The position numbers were made by a program, and so were the translations under genes. 64,000 nt of DNA from Streptomyces sp. Ncost-T10-10d (GTDB lineage: Bacteria > Actinomycetota > Actinomycetes > Streptomycetales > Streptomycetaceae), in the NCBI RefSeq assembly GCF_900091955.1, contig NZ_FMDF01000109.1, positions 1 to 64,000 of the forward strand, given 5' to 3'. The notes below the pieces were generated by a model. That model ran no database searches, had not been told where the DNA came from, and was given only the letters and a program-made list of their open reading frames with translations. Positions 43,449-51,143 of this stretch are shown here, piece by piece (position 1 is the stretch's first letter; each line of letters opens with the position of its first letter).

Positions 43449-44419
43449 GGACGGCTCCTGAGGTCGAAGAGGGCCTCTGCGTTGCCGCCGAGGATGAGCT
43501 GCTGGGACGCCTTGTCGATCGGCAGCTTCTCGATCATGTGCATGAACTCCTCCAGGGGCACGGACATCGGCGGCGAGTCGGTGCCGAACAGCATCCGCTC
43601 GGGCCCCAGCACCTCCGCGTTGAGGCCCAGATGCGCCGGGCTGAAAGTGCTGGTGTCGACATACATACGCTGGAGTGCACCGCTCGGGTCGGCGGACGGC
43701 GGAGCGGAGGACGCAGCCGGGACCGAGGACGACGCCGGCGGCTTGCCCCTGCCCCAGTGCCGGGGACGCGCCGCTGTCTGCAGGCGTTCCGGCAGCAGCG
43801 CCAGCGCACCGCCGCCGGTGGCACCGATCAGCCGCAGGCCCGGATATTTGTCCAGCCACCCCGCGAACGCGATCATCGCCATGCCCATGGTGAGGTCGCC
43901 GAACCGGCCGATCTGCTCGACGAAGCCGAAGTCGTCGACGCGGTCCGTGCCGATCGGTTCGGCCGGGGCGTGCACCAGGACCGGCACTCCCGCCTCGGCG
44001 GCCAGCGCGAAGAAGGAGTCGGCTCGCGGAGAGCCGAGCAGTTCGCCGTGGACGCTGGAGGTGGTGATCAGGCCGACGAAAGCGGGATCCGCCAGCGTCT
44101 CCCGGACTCCTTCCAGGTGGTCGTCGTCGCCGAACGGGTTGGCGTACACGTACCCGCGCAACTGGTCCGGGAAGGTGGCGATCAGGCCCGACATCCAGGC
44201 GTGGAAGCTTCGGAGCCGGTCTCGTGGTTGTGCGTAGTTGTCGACGCCCGGAACCCGCGCCATGGCGCCGGCGCCGACCGGGCTGCCGATGATGGTGAGG
44301 TCGATGCCGGCCTGGGCGCGGGCGGCCAGCATTCCGTCGACGTCGGTCAGGCTGGGAGGCATGGGGAAGCTTCGGGCGGCCTCCGGTGGGGACAGATGTC
44401 CGTGGATGTCGATGATCAC
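43445..44419 (-). CDS. Amidohydrolase-2 family metal-dependent hydrolase/decarboxylase
   Basis: A 324-aa protein starting MIIDIHGHLSPPEAARSFPM; IDIHGH is the N-terminal metal-binding HxH. It continues with a TIM-barrel order (LTIIGSPVGAGAMARVPG, GYVYANPFGDDD, GVPVLVHAPAEP, MLFGTDSPPMSVP carrying the last metal Asp, LILGGNAEALFDL). This group (related to ACMSD-type decarboxylases) hydrolyses or decarboxylates small aromatic or cyclic compounds. It overlaps both neighbours by ATGA/GTGA, so it is one step of the P450 pathway. Reaction unknown. Confidence 0.85.
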   Translation of the reverse strand: MIIDIHGHLSPPEAARSFPMPPSLTDVDGMLAARAQAGIDLTIIGSPVGAGAMARVPGVDNYAQPRDRLRSFHAWMSGLIATFPDQLRGYVYANPFGDDDHLEGVRETLADPAFVGLITTSSVHGELLGSPRADSFFALAAEAGVPVLVHAPAEPIGTDRVDDFGFVEQIGRFGDLTMGMAMIAFAGWLDKYPGLRLIGATGGGALALLPERLQTAARPRHWGRGKPPASSSVPAASSAPPSADPSGALQRMYVDTSTFSPAHLGLNAEVLGPERMLFGTDSPPMSVPLEEFMHMIEKLPIDKASQQLILGGNAEALFDLRSRP

Positions 44420-45303
44420 GTGTGGGTTCCCGGTTTCGGTGTGAGTGCGTGGGTGACGGCGACACAGTCCTCGTCGCCGTGTCCCTGATCGGTGGCGCGG
44501 ACGTGGGTCTGCGCGGCTGCGTCGACGAGGGGGAGACGCAGTCCGGCCGCCGCGGCCTGCTCGGCAGCGAGCAGGAGGTCCTTGGCCATCAGGCTCAGCC
44601 GGAAGTCGGGCTTGTCGAAACGCCCGGCTGCCAGCCGCTTGGACTTGAACGCCATGACGGGCGAGGCGAAGCCGCTGCCGGCGATCGTGCTGAGGACGAG
44701 CTTTCGGTCGAGTCCGGTGGCGGCCGCCAGCTCGACGGCCTCGGCCAGAGCCTGCACCTCGATCCCCATCAGCAGGTTGAGGAGCAGCTTCATCCGCATG
44801 CCGGAACCGAGTTCGCCGAGGTGGACGACCTCCTTGCTCAGCAGTTCGAGCAGCGGCCGCCTCGCGGTGAAGACCCGTTCCTCGCCGCCGACGAAGAGCC
44901 GCAGCTCGCCGCTGTGGGCGTGCTCCCGGTTGCCGAGCATGCCGACGTCCAGAACGGAGTGCATGTCGCCGGTGAGGCGGACGACCTCTTCGGGGGCGAC
45001 CGTGCTGGCACAGACCAGGGCTCCGGGGTACGGGCCCTCGGCCAGAATCCCGTCCGGTCCGTGCAGCACGGCGGCGAGGGCATCGCCGTCGGTCACGGTG
45101 CAGATGGCAGCGCTCGTGCCCTCGACGGCATCGGCCGGATGGGCTGCGGCGACGGCGCCGGCCCGGGCGAGCGGTTCGGTCCGCCCCGCGGTGCGGTTCC
45201 AGACCCGCACCTGAACGCCCTGTTCCAGAAGGCGAGTGGCCACGCCGGTGCCCATCGTGCCGAGCCCCAGGACGGCGACGGGGCCAGTGGTGGGGTGCGT
45301 CAT
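44416..45303 (-). CDS. NAD(P)-dependent beta-hydroxyacid dehydrogenase family protein
   Basis: About 295 aa from ATG 45303, overlapping the upstream stop (ATGA). The N-terminal Rossmann motif is VAVLGLGTMGTGVATRLLEQ, the active-site loop carries CASTVAPEEVVRL, and the catalytic Lys sits in LGSGMRMKLLLNLLMGIEVQ (GxGxxxKxxxN). The C-terminal all-helical domain completes the fold (SLMAKDLLLAAEQAAAAGL). The family includes 3-hydroxyisobutyrate dehydrogenase and, in natural-product clusters, unusual reductases. Substrate unknown. Confidence 0.88.
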   Translation of the reverse strand: MTHPTTGPVAVLGLGTMGTGVATRLLEQGVQVRVWNRTAGRTEPLARAGAVAAAHPADAVEGTSAAICTVTDGDALAAVLHGPDGILAEGPYPGALVCASTVAPEEVVRLTGDMHSVLDVGMLGNREHAHSGELRLFVGGEERVFTARRPLLELLSKEVVHLGELGSGMRMKLLLNLLMGIEVQALAEAVELAAATGLDRKLVLSTIAGSGFASPVMAFKSKRLAAGRFDKPDFRLSLMAKDLLLAAEQAAAAGLRLPLVDAAAQTHVRATDQGHGDEDCVAVTHALTPKPGTHT

Positions 45304-45638
45304 GCCTTCACCCCCACGGTCTCCTGAATGACCCGGTATCTCAGCGATTGGGTCTGATCGACCCAGACGCGCAGCGGAGCCAGCAGTGCGCGATGGTCCT
45401 CGCCCTGTTGCCAGGCGAAGAAGTGGTCGGGCGTCTCCCACTCGCTGGTGATCACCCACTGGCGGGAGTCGTCGATGGGTTCTCCGAGCCGGTCGATGAT
45501 GTGTCCCGGGACGCTGGCGACGGACTTCCTTATTCGCTCGTACGCCTCCAGAAACCCCTGCTCACCGCCCTCGATGACGTGAACCGTGTACACCACGGAA
45601 AGCCTGTCGGCCGAGCGGCCGTTCTGCTCAGCGCGCAT
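45300..45638 (-). CDS. Small ABM-domain (antibiotic biosynthesis monooxygenase-like) protein
   Basis: About 112 aa from ATG 45638, preceded by AGGAGGAGA. It has a ferredoxin-like dimeric alpha/beta fold: VYTVHVIEGGEQGFLEAYER, PGHIIDRLGEPIDDS, QWVITSEWETPDHFFAW and a final strand SLRYRVIQETVGV. ABM proteins act as cofactor-free oxygenases, cyclases or isomerases in polyketide and related pathways. It is the first gene of the P450 microcluster and may form or rearrange its substrate. Confidence 0.85.
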   Translation of the reverse strand: MRAEQNGRSADRLSVVYTVHVIEGGEQGFLEAYERIRKSVASVPGHIIDRLGEPIDDSRQWVITSEWETPDHFFAWQQGEDHRALLAPLRVWVDQTQSLRYRVIQETVGVKA

Positions 45639-46194
45639 GTCTCCTCCTGAAGGCTGAGATCTGTAAGAGCACGACTCCCACAGACTCATGGCCCCCGTGG
45701 CCACGCAACTCCGGCGTGGCCACAGCCCAATGGAGAGAAGGCAGCCACCACGTTTGCTGGCGCGGTCGGGTGAGATCGGAAGGGCCTGCTCGGCGCCCAC
45801 CCGGAACCGCTCCTCCGGGCCGGAGCCCGCCTCGGACTCGGCCGACTCGTCGAACGCCCCAGGGCCCGGACGCACCTGCACGATCTGTCGGGGCGGGGCC
45901 GTCGCGCCGGGGCTCGTCCGGGGTCGGTCGGATGTCCGGCGCAGGACCGGACCGACGAAGCCCCACCTGTCCCGGTGGACGCGCAACCATTCGGTACGGC
46001 GGGATCGCGGCTGTCTCGAGCACGTGCGAGCTGTCGCGCGCGAGTCGGCCGGGTGCGGTCCGGCCCGGCGAGCTCGCCTCCACGTGCTGGGGGCTGAGCG
46101 CGGAGCTCCCGCTGACGCGTCATGGATGTGCTGCCCGACTGGACGGAGCGTTACGCTCATTTTGTATGCATATGTTCCGACTGTGGAGGCGGCC
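45639..46194. other. Gene-free divergent interval
   Basis: 556 bp between the microcluster and the small repeat-protein gene. Frames across it are low in protein character. An AT-rich patch (46158-46175, ttttgtatgcatatgttcc) may be a promoter of the small plus-strand gene. Nothing else could be assigned. Confidence 0.4.
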
Positions 46195-46350
46195 GTGAGC
46201 GAGAACTACGAGTACCCGACGCCGTCGCAAGCAGAGGGCGAGAGGCTGGAAGAGGACATGAATCCGGCCGAGGAGCGGCACCCCGCCACGACGCGAACCC
46301 AGCCGTCCCAGGCCGAGGGCGAGCGCAGCGCGGAGGACACGGAGACCTGA
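46195..46350 (+). CDS. 51-aa acidic protein with duplicated PSQAEGER motif
   Basis: A short gene with an excellent RBS (GGAGGC seven bases before GTG 46195). The protein is VSENYEYPTPSQAEGERLEE, DMNPAEERHPATTRTQ, then PSQAEGERSAEDTET. The motif PSQAEGER occurs twice, 28 residues apart, each followed within four residues by an acidic pair. It is acidic, has no signal or hydrophobic segment and no Cys. It could be a structural linker, an intrinsically disordered regulator or a peptide precursor. Small Streptomyces proteins with this motif are familiar to me but uncharacterised. Confidence 0.7.
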   Translation: MSENYEYPTPSQAEGERLEEDMNPAEERHPATTRTQPSQAEGERSAEDTET

Positions 46351-46519
46351 CGGAGGCGGCAGCTGTACGGTGGCGGCCCCTTGCCGGTTCACGCCGGAGG
46401 GGGCCCCATGTGTGCGCCTCCGCCGCGAGGCCCGCTGGGCGGCTCACTCCGGGGCGAGTTCGGGACCGAACACCGTGTATCTCCCGGACAGGCGGCCGCC
46501 ACGGGCTGAAGCTCACAGC

Positions 46520-46710
46520 GATGCCGCGCGCCGATCCGGTCGGAAAGCGCCCCGGAGGAGGACAGCAGCAGCACGGCGAACATGAGCGTGTAGCCATCCA
46601 CCACCCACTACAGCCCGGGATGCCACCGCCGAGGTCGTCCCTGATCGAAGACAACGCGACGCTGACCACGAGGGCGTCGAGCGTGATCACGAAGAAGCCG
46701 ACCACGTTCC
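46520..46710 (-). pseudogene. Broken N-terminus of a DHA2-type MFS transporter
   Basis: One frame reads NVVGFFVITLDALVVSVALS followed by SIRDDLGGGIPG; the sequence then shifts frame and continues as WVVDGYTLMFAVLLLSSSGA and LSDRIGAR. Together these reproduce the first two helices and the loop of EmrB/QacA-type drug exporters (typical LDALVVNVALP ... LQWVVDGYTL ... GALSDRIGARR). A TAG stands where the expected Gln codon of LQW would be, and the rest of the gene (over 350 residues) is absent. The 5' edge lies against a 46-bp palindrome. Confidence 0.7.
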
Positions 46711-46749
46711 GGGGCAGCGCCCCGCCGGCGGGGCGCTGCCCCGGAACGT
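46704..46749. repeat. 46-bp perfect palindrome
   Basis: The two 23-base halves (46704-46726 and 46727-46749) are exact reverse complements with no spacer; the left half begins acgttccggggcagc. It sits at the start of the broken drug-exporter gene. It may be a strong terminator, a relic of inverted duplication, or the trace of a mobile element end. Equal in length to the palindrome at 47670. Confidence 0.8.
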
Positions 46750-47171
46750 CGCCGACACGTTGCCGGGCGGGGTGACAGGGACAGGCGTGGGGCTTCCGCG
46801 AAATGAAGAAGATCTTCAACGCCCATCCAGCCTGCTGTCCCGATCCGCCTACCGGTAGACCGCGCTGTGCCGGGGAGCGGCGTTCCGGGGTACGACACGG
46901 CCCCTCGCACGCCCCCCCAGGTCGGGGCACCGCCACACGCTGAATGCCGTGGTAAGCGAGCAGCGCGGCGGCAGCGGCCAGGCGGTGCGCGGACGACCGC
47001 CTGGTGAGCCAGGGGCCTTCGGGGCGACGTGGCCAGTGCCCAGCCAGGCGGCCGGCGTCGGCGCCGGCCCGGTGCACCTTGCGCGGCGCGGCGGTTCGAA
47101 TGCGCGGGACGACGTTTATGCCCCCATGCTTGATGGAGGCGCAGATGCCCATACGGATTGGAGTGCCCGAC
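46750..47171. other. Gene-free interval
   Basis: 422 bp between the palindrome and the peptidoglycan-binding protein gene. Frames here lack protein character. Presumably it contains the promoter of the downstream gene and decayed sequence. Confidence 0.35.
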
Positions 47172-47531
47172 ATGATCCGTCGCAAGTGTGCGACCCTCGG
47201 CACAGCACTGCTGACTGCCGGGGCTTTGGCGACGACGACGCACGATGCGGCCGCCGCTGAGGAGACATGCTCCTACACGTCCTCCACCGATCGCCCCGCG
47301 CTCACATACATGAACACTGGTCCGTCCGTGAAGCAGGCGCAGTGTCTGAGCAATGTGTGGGGCGGCGTTCCGAAACTCGCAGTCGACGGAGTCTTCGACT
47401 CGGCCACGTCGAAGAAGATCATCTGGATTCAGGGGTGCCACGGTCTGGACAGAACCGGGGTTGTCGAGGAGAACACCTGGCAGGTGCTTTACCACCCCGC
47501 ACTGGACTGCTACGACCCGTATCCGGGGTGA
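47172..47531 (+). CDS. Secreted peptidoglycan-binding domain protein
   Basis: About 119 aa; ATG 47172 is supported by GGAG eight bases upstream. The signal peptide is MIRRKCATLGTALLTAGALA to about residue 32 (HDAAAAE). The mature part is one PG_binding_1 repeat (GPSVKQAQCLSNVWGG, LAVDGVFDSATSKKIIWIQG, HGLDRTGVVEENTWQVL). Three to four Cys may form disulfides. It probably binds the cell wall and has no catalytic domain. Confidence 0.8.
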   Translation: MIRRKCATLGTALLTAGALATTTHDAAAAEETCSYTSSTDRPALTYMNTGPSVKQAQCLSNVWGGVPKLAVDGVFDSATSKKIIWIQGCHGLDRTGVVEENTWQVLYHPALDCYDPYPG

Positions 47532-47669
47532 GTCACCCAGGTCCGGCCGGGACGGCTGTCGCCGGAACTGCACCACCGGCCGACGTCGGCCGCGCAGGAC
47601 CGGCATGGCTGCTGTCGAACGACGTCTACGGGTTCCGGACGTACGGCCGATTCCGCTGCCGACGGGGAC

Positions 47670-47715
47670 GGTGGGGCGGCAACCGATGCCGATCGGCATC
47701 GGTTGCCGCCCCACC
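47670..47715. terminator. 46-bp perfect palindrome between convergent genes
   Basis: Two exact 23-base complementary halves (47670-47692, 47693-47715; left half begins ggtggggcggcaacc) lie 33 bp past the GAPDH stop and 139 bp past the peptidoglycan-binding gene stop. This position fits a bidirectional terminator. The arms are longer than most Streptomyces terminators. Confidence 0.7.
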
Positions 47716-47747
47716 TGCCGGGACGTCGGACCGGACAGCCGTCGAGA

Positions 47748-49202
47748 TCAGACCGCCGGGGCCGGGTAGGTCGGGTACTCCACCCCGGAGACGTGCTGGA
47801 CGACGCGGATGACCTGGCAGGAGTAACCGAACTCGTTGTCGTACCAGAGGTAGAGGATCGCGTTGTCGCCGTCGACCTTGGTGGCGCCGGCATCGACGAT
47901 CGAGGCGTGGCGCGAGCCGATGAAGTCGCTCGACACCGCGTCGGGGGCGGTGGTGAAGTCGATCTGGCGCTTGAGCGGCGAGGTCAGCGACACGTTGCGG
48001 AGGTAGTCGAGAACCTCCTCGCGGGTGGTCTCGCGCCCGAGCCGCAGGCTGAGGATCGCGATCGAGACGTCCGGCACCGGGACGCGGATCGAGCTGCCGG
48101 TGATCGGCGCGTCGAGGTTGGGCAGCGCCTTGGCGACGGCGGAGGCGGCACCGGTCTCGGTGATGACCATATTGAGCGGCGCCGAACGGCCGCGGCGGTC
48201 GGAGCTGTGGTAATTGTCCAGCAGGTTCTGGTCGTTGGTGAACGAGTGGACGGTCTCCACGTGGCCGCGCAGGACGCCGTACTCGTCCGCCATCGCCTTC
48301 AGCGGCGGGACGATCGCGTTGGTGGTGCAGGACGCGCAGGACAGGATCTGCTCATCCGGCTTGATCGTGTCGTGGTTGACCCCGTGCACGATGTTGGGGA
48401 CATCACCCTTGCCCGGCGCGGTCAGGACGACCTTGTCGATGCCGGGGCGCAGGTGCTTGGACAGGCCCTCACGGTCGCGCCACTTGCCGGTGTTGTCGAT
48501 GAGGATGGCGTTCTTGATGCCGTACGCCGTGTAGTCGACCTCCGACGGGTCGCTGGCGTAGATCATCTTGATCTCATTGCCGTTGGCGATGATCGTGCTG
48601 TTCGCCTCGTCGACGGTGATCGTGCCCTGGAACTGGCCGTGGATGGAGTCGCGGCGCAGCAGCGAGGCGCGCTTGACGAGATCCTCGACGGCCCGGCCGC
48701 CACCCTTGCGGACGACGATGGCGCGCAGGCGCAGGCCGTTGCCGGAGCCGGCCTTCTCGATGAGCAGGCGGGCAACGAGGCGGCCGATGCGGCCGAACCC
48801 GTAGAGCACGACGTCGCGCGGTTCGCGGCGCTCGATCCTGCCGGCACCCGTGGCGCCGACGACGGCTTCGGCGGTGAACTCGGCCACCGAGAGACCTCGG
48901 CCGTCGGTCTTGTACGTCGCGGCAAGCATGCCGATGTCGATCTGGGAAGGGCCGAGATCGAGCGCGGCAAGAGCCTGCAGGAACGGCAGCGTCTCGGTGA
49001 CCGAGAGTTCCTCACCGGCGATCTGCCGGGCGAATCGGTGGGTCTTGAGAATGCTGACCACCGACTTGTTCACCAAGGAGCGGCTGTGCAGCAGGACTGT
49101 GACGTCCCGCTCCCGGTGCAGCTTCCCGATGATGGGGATCATCGACTCCGCGATCTCCTCGCGGTTCTTCCAGTTGGTGAACGAGTCGTCATTGACAGTC
49201 AC
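47748..49202 (-). CDS. Glyceraldehyde-3-phosphate dehydrogenase, long (484-aa) type
   Basis: GTG start at 49202, without a strong RBS. About 130 residues precede the usual GAPDH start, which appears as VVLYGFGRIGRLVARLLIEK. The catalytic Cys is in LSCASCTTNAIVPP (near residue 291), followed by VHSFTNDQNLLDNYH, SDRRGRSAPLNMVITETGAA and the C-terminal YLWYDNEFGYSCQVIRVVQH. It converts glyceraldehyde-3-phosphate and phosphate to 1,3-bisphosphoglycerate. This long form is a separate GAPDH class found as an extra copy in actinobacteria and others; its N-terminal domain has no known role. It stands alone. Confidence 0.92.
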   Translation of the reverse strand: MTVNDDSFTNWKNREEIAESMIPIIGKLHRERDVTVLLHSRSLVNKSVVSILKTHRFARQIAGEELSVTETLPFLQALAALDLGPSQIDIGMLAATYKTDGRGLSVAEFTAEAVVGATGAGRIERREPRDVVLYGFGRIGRLVARLLIEKAGSGNGLRLRAIVVRKGGGRAVEDLVKRASLLRRDSIHGQFQGTITVDEANSTIIANGNEIKMIYASDPSEVDYTAYGIKNAILIDNTGKWRDREGLSKHLRPGIDKVVLTAPGKGDVPNIVHGVNHDTIKPDEQILSCASCTTNAIVPPLKAMADEYGVLRGHVETVHSFTNDQNLLDNYHSSDRRGRSAPLNMVITETGAASAVAKALPNLDAPITGSSIRVPVPDVSIAILSLRLGRETTREEVLDYLRNVSLTSPLKRQIDFTTAPDAVSSDFIGSRHASIVDAGATKVDGDNAILYLWYDNEFGYSCQVIRVVQHVSGVEYPTYPAPAV

Positions 49203-49899
49203 AGGTTTATCTTTCGAGCTAGGCGGCGCTCATATGCTAACCCCCCGCCACTTTGATCATTCAATCGGTGGCACCTGAGCGGGATGTCACGAGCGAGCCC
49301 CCGACCCACCGCGCGGCGCGGGCAGCCACCACCACGCACTCCGCCGGAACGGCCCCCAGGCGCGGGACGCGTCGGGCCGGAACGGACCCCGGGCCCGCGG
49401 AACAGCGATTCGGGGATCTCCGACAGGAGCCACCCGGCAGGGCCGGCGACAAGCCGGCCGGCCGCGGGATCGAACGCTCCCGGAGCGGGCCGAGCATCAC
49501 GATGCGCTCTGTCGGCGCACCCGCGCATCCCGGACAGAACGCGGGCCGTCCCGCCGCCACGGCGTTCGGGGGCGCCGCTTCGGCAGCTGCTGATTTAGCG
49601 AACATCACATATCGACAAAGTCCACATATCGGGCATTTCACCCCAGATTTTCAAGATCGTTGATTCGGCGCCACGTATGGTCGCCGTGGCCTATGAATGG
49701 GGATTCGATCCGGTATCGCTGAGCCCCGATTCCCGTTCATCGATTCTCCGCGGCCCGAACAGATGCCAGGGCGGCGAGCTGCTGCGGCCCACTTCGCTGA
49801 GCCGTTGTAAGCAGACGCAGCAGGAGCCCGACTCCCGGTCGGCCGCGTGAGGTCCGGCGAGATGACCTACGGCACACAGCGAGACAGGACACAGCCTTC
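49203..49899. other. Gene-free interval
   Basis: 697 bp between divergent genes. The stretch 49590-49690 is AT-rich for this genome (tgatttagcgaacatcac, atatcgacaaagtccac, agattttcaagatcgttg) and should hold the promoter of the downstream secreted protein. The left part is very GC-rich and shows no convincing gene. Confidence 0.4.
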
Positions 49900-50781
49900 A
49901 TGCATGGATCACACACATTGACCTGCTCGCGGCGCGGTCTGGCCACTGCCCTGGCCGCAAGCTCATTGCTCACCGTATTCGCCCTGGCAACCCCGGCGTC
50001 GGCCGCCACCGCCAGTGCCGCGGCGGGTGGTTCGAAGGTCGTCTGTGTCTCGAAGAAGCCAGGGCTGGCCTCCGAGTTGTCCCACGACATAGCCGGGGCT
50101 CTCAACGGGCGGCAGGGCACATGGTCGCTGGCCCTCTACGACCGGATCACCGAAACCACCTGCGAGCTCAAGGCCGACACGCATTTCGACTCCGCCAGCG
50201 TGGTGAAGGTTTCGGTGCTCGGAGCGCTGCTGCGGCAGGTCGAGGAGGCGCACCGGAAGCTGACTCCGCAGGAGGTGCAGCTGGCCACCGCCATGATCAC
50301 CAAGTCGGACAACGACTCGACCTCCGCACTCTGGCACCAGATCGGTTCCGCCGGCTTCAAGAAGTTCCTGGCTCTGGCACAGATGCGGGACACCGTTCCC
50401 GCTGCGGGCAAGAGCTGGGGCCTCACCCAGATCACCGCCGGCGACCAGCTCCGGCTCATGCAACTGCTGACAACGGAGAACGGGGTGCTGTCCCCCTCCT
50501 CGCGCAGCTACGCTCTCGGCCTGATGAATCACGTCGCTTCCGGCCAGAAGTGGGGGGTGCCCGCAGGATCACCCGCTACGGCATCCGTGCACGTCAAGAA
50601 CGGCTGGCTGCCGCGCACCACCGGCGGATGGCGGGTGAACAGCGTGGGCGCCTTCACCGGTGGTGGTCACGACTACGGCATGGCTGTGCTCTCGACCGGC
50701 AATCGCACGATGGACTATGGCGTCGGCACAGTCGAAGGAGCGGCCCGCGTCATCCATCGTGACCTGACGGGTGCGGCTTGA
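49900..50781 (+). CDS. Secreted class A beta-lactamase-like serine hydrolase
   Basis: A 293-aa protein with a signal peptide (LATALAASSLLTVFALATPA, cut near AATASAA). The active-site set is S100-V-V-K103, S136-D-N138 and K233-N-G (HVKNGWLP) in place of the common KTG. The layout and size match class A beta-lactamases, but the KNG variant and absence of a clear omega-loop E-x-x-L-N make hydrolysis of beta-lactams uncertain. It may be a D-Ala-D-Ala-acting or amidase-type relative. It stands alone. Confidence 0.85.
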   Translation: MHGSHTLTCSRRGLATALAASSLLTVFALATPASAATASAAAGGSKVVCVSKKPGLASELSHDIAGALNGRQGTWSLALYDRITETTCELKADTHFDSASVVKVSVLGALLRQVEEAHRKLTPQEVQLATAMITKSDNDSTSALWHQIGSAGFKKFLALAQMRDTVPAAGKSWGLTQITAGDQLRLMQLLTTENGVLSPSSRSYALGLMNHVASGQKWGVPAGSPATASVHVKNGWLPRTTGGWRVNSVGAFTGGGHDYGMAVLSTGNRTMDYGVGTVEGAARVIHRDLTGAA

Positions 50782-51143
50782 CGGCGAACCGTTGAACGGA
50801 AGGCGCCTGCCACCGGCTGATCCTCCGGGCATCGGCTCTCATGGTGTGGGCCGGTGCGAGGCCGGATCCCGCGCGAGCCGAGCGAGGTGGGCACCCAAAA
50901 GCTGAACCCGCACGGGCAGGGCTTCGCGGTATCGAATGTTTCGGAGCCGACGACGTTCCGGAACCCCCGCCGGCAGGGGCGCCCCGTCAGCCGAGTCGGT
51001 GACGTGATCCCCGCCCGGTTCCGTGCGGACGCCCCCCGGCGGCAGACTCCGACCCGGCTTGAAACAAGGTCTCGATCCCGACGGGGGCGCACAGCTCACC
51101 GACCGCGGAACCACGCCGAGCGCCGCTCCGGCGTCATCGGTGT
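50782..51143. other. Gene-free interval
   Basis: 362 bp between convergent genes. No protein-like frame and no strong hairpin were found. Confidence 0.4.

Noticed and set aside
45628..46160. Upstream extension of the ABM-domain gene to about 286 codons
   Set aside because: The extension is Arg/Pro-rich and lacks protein character, whereas the ATG at 45638 has a strong AGGAGGAGA site and gives a normal ABM length.
49261..49641. A 126-codon minus-strand frame with a CxxC pair near its start
   Set aside because: The CPICGLC stretch looked like a zinc ribbon, but the rest is Ala/Pro/Arg-rich and no RBS precedes it.
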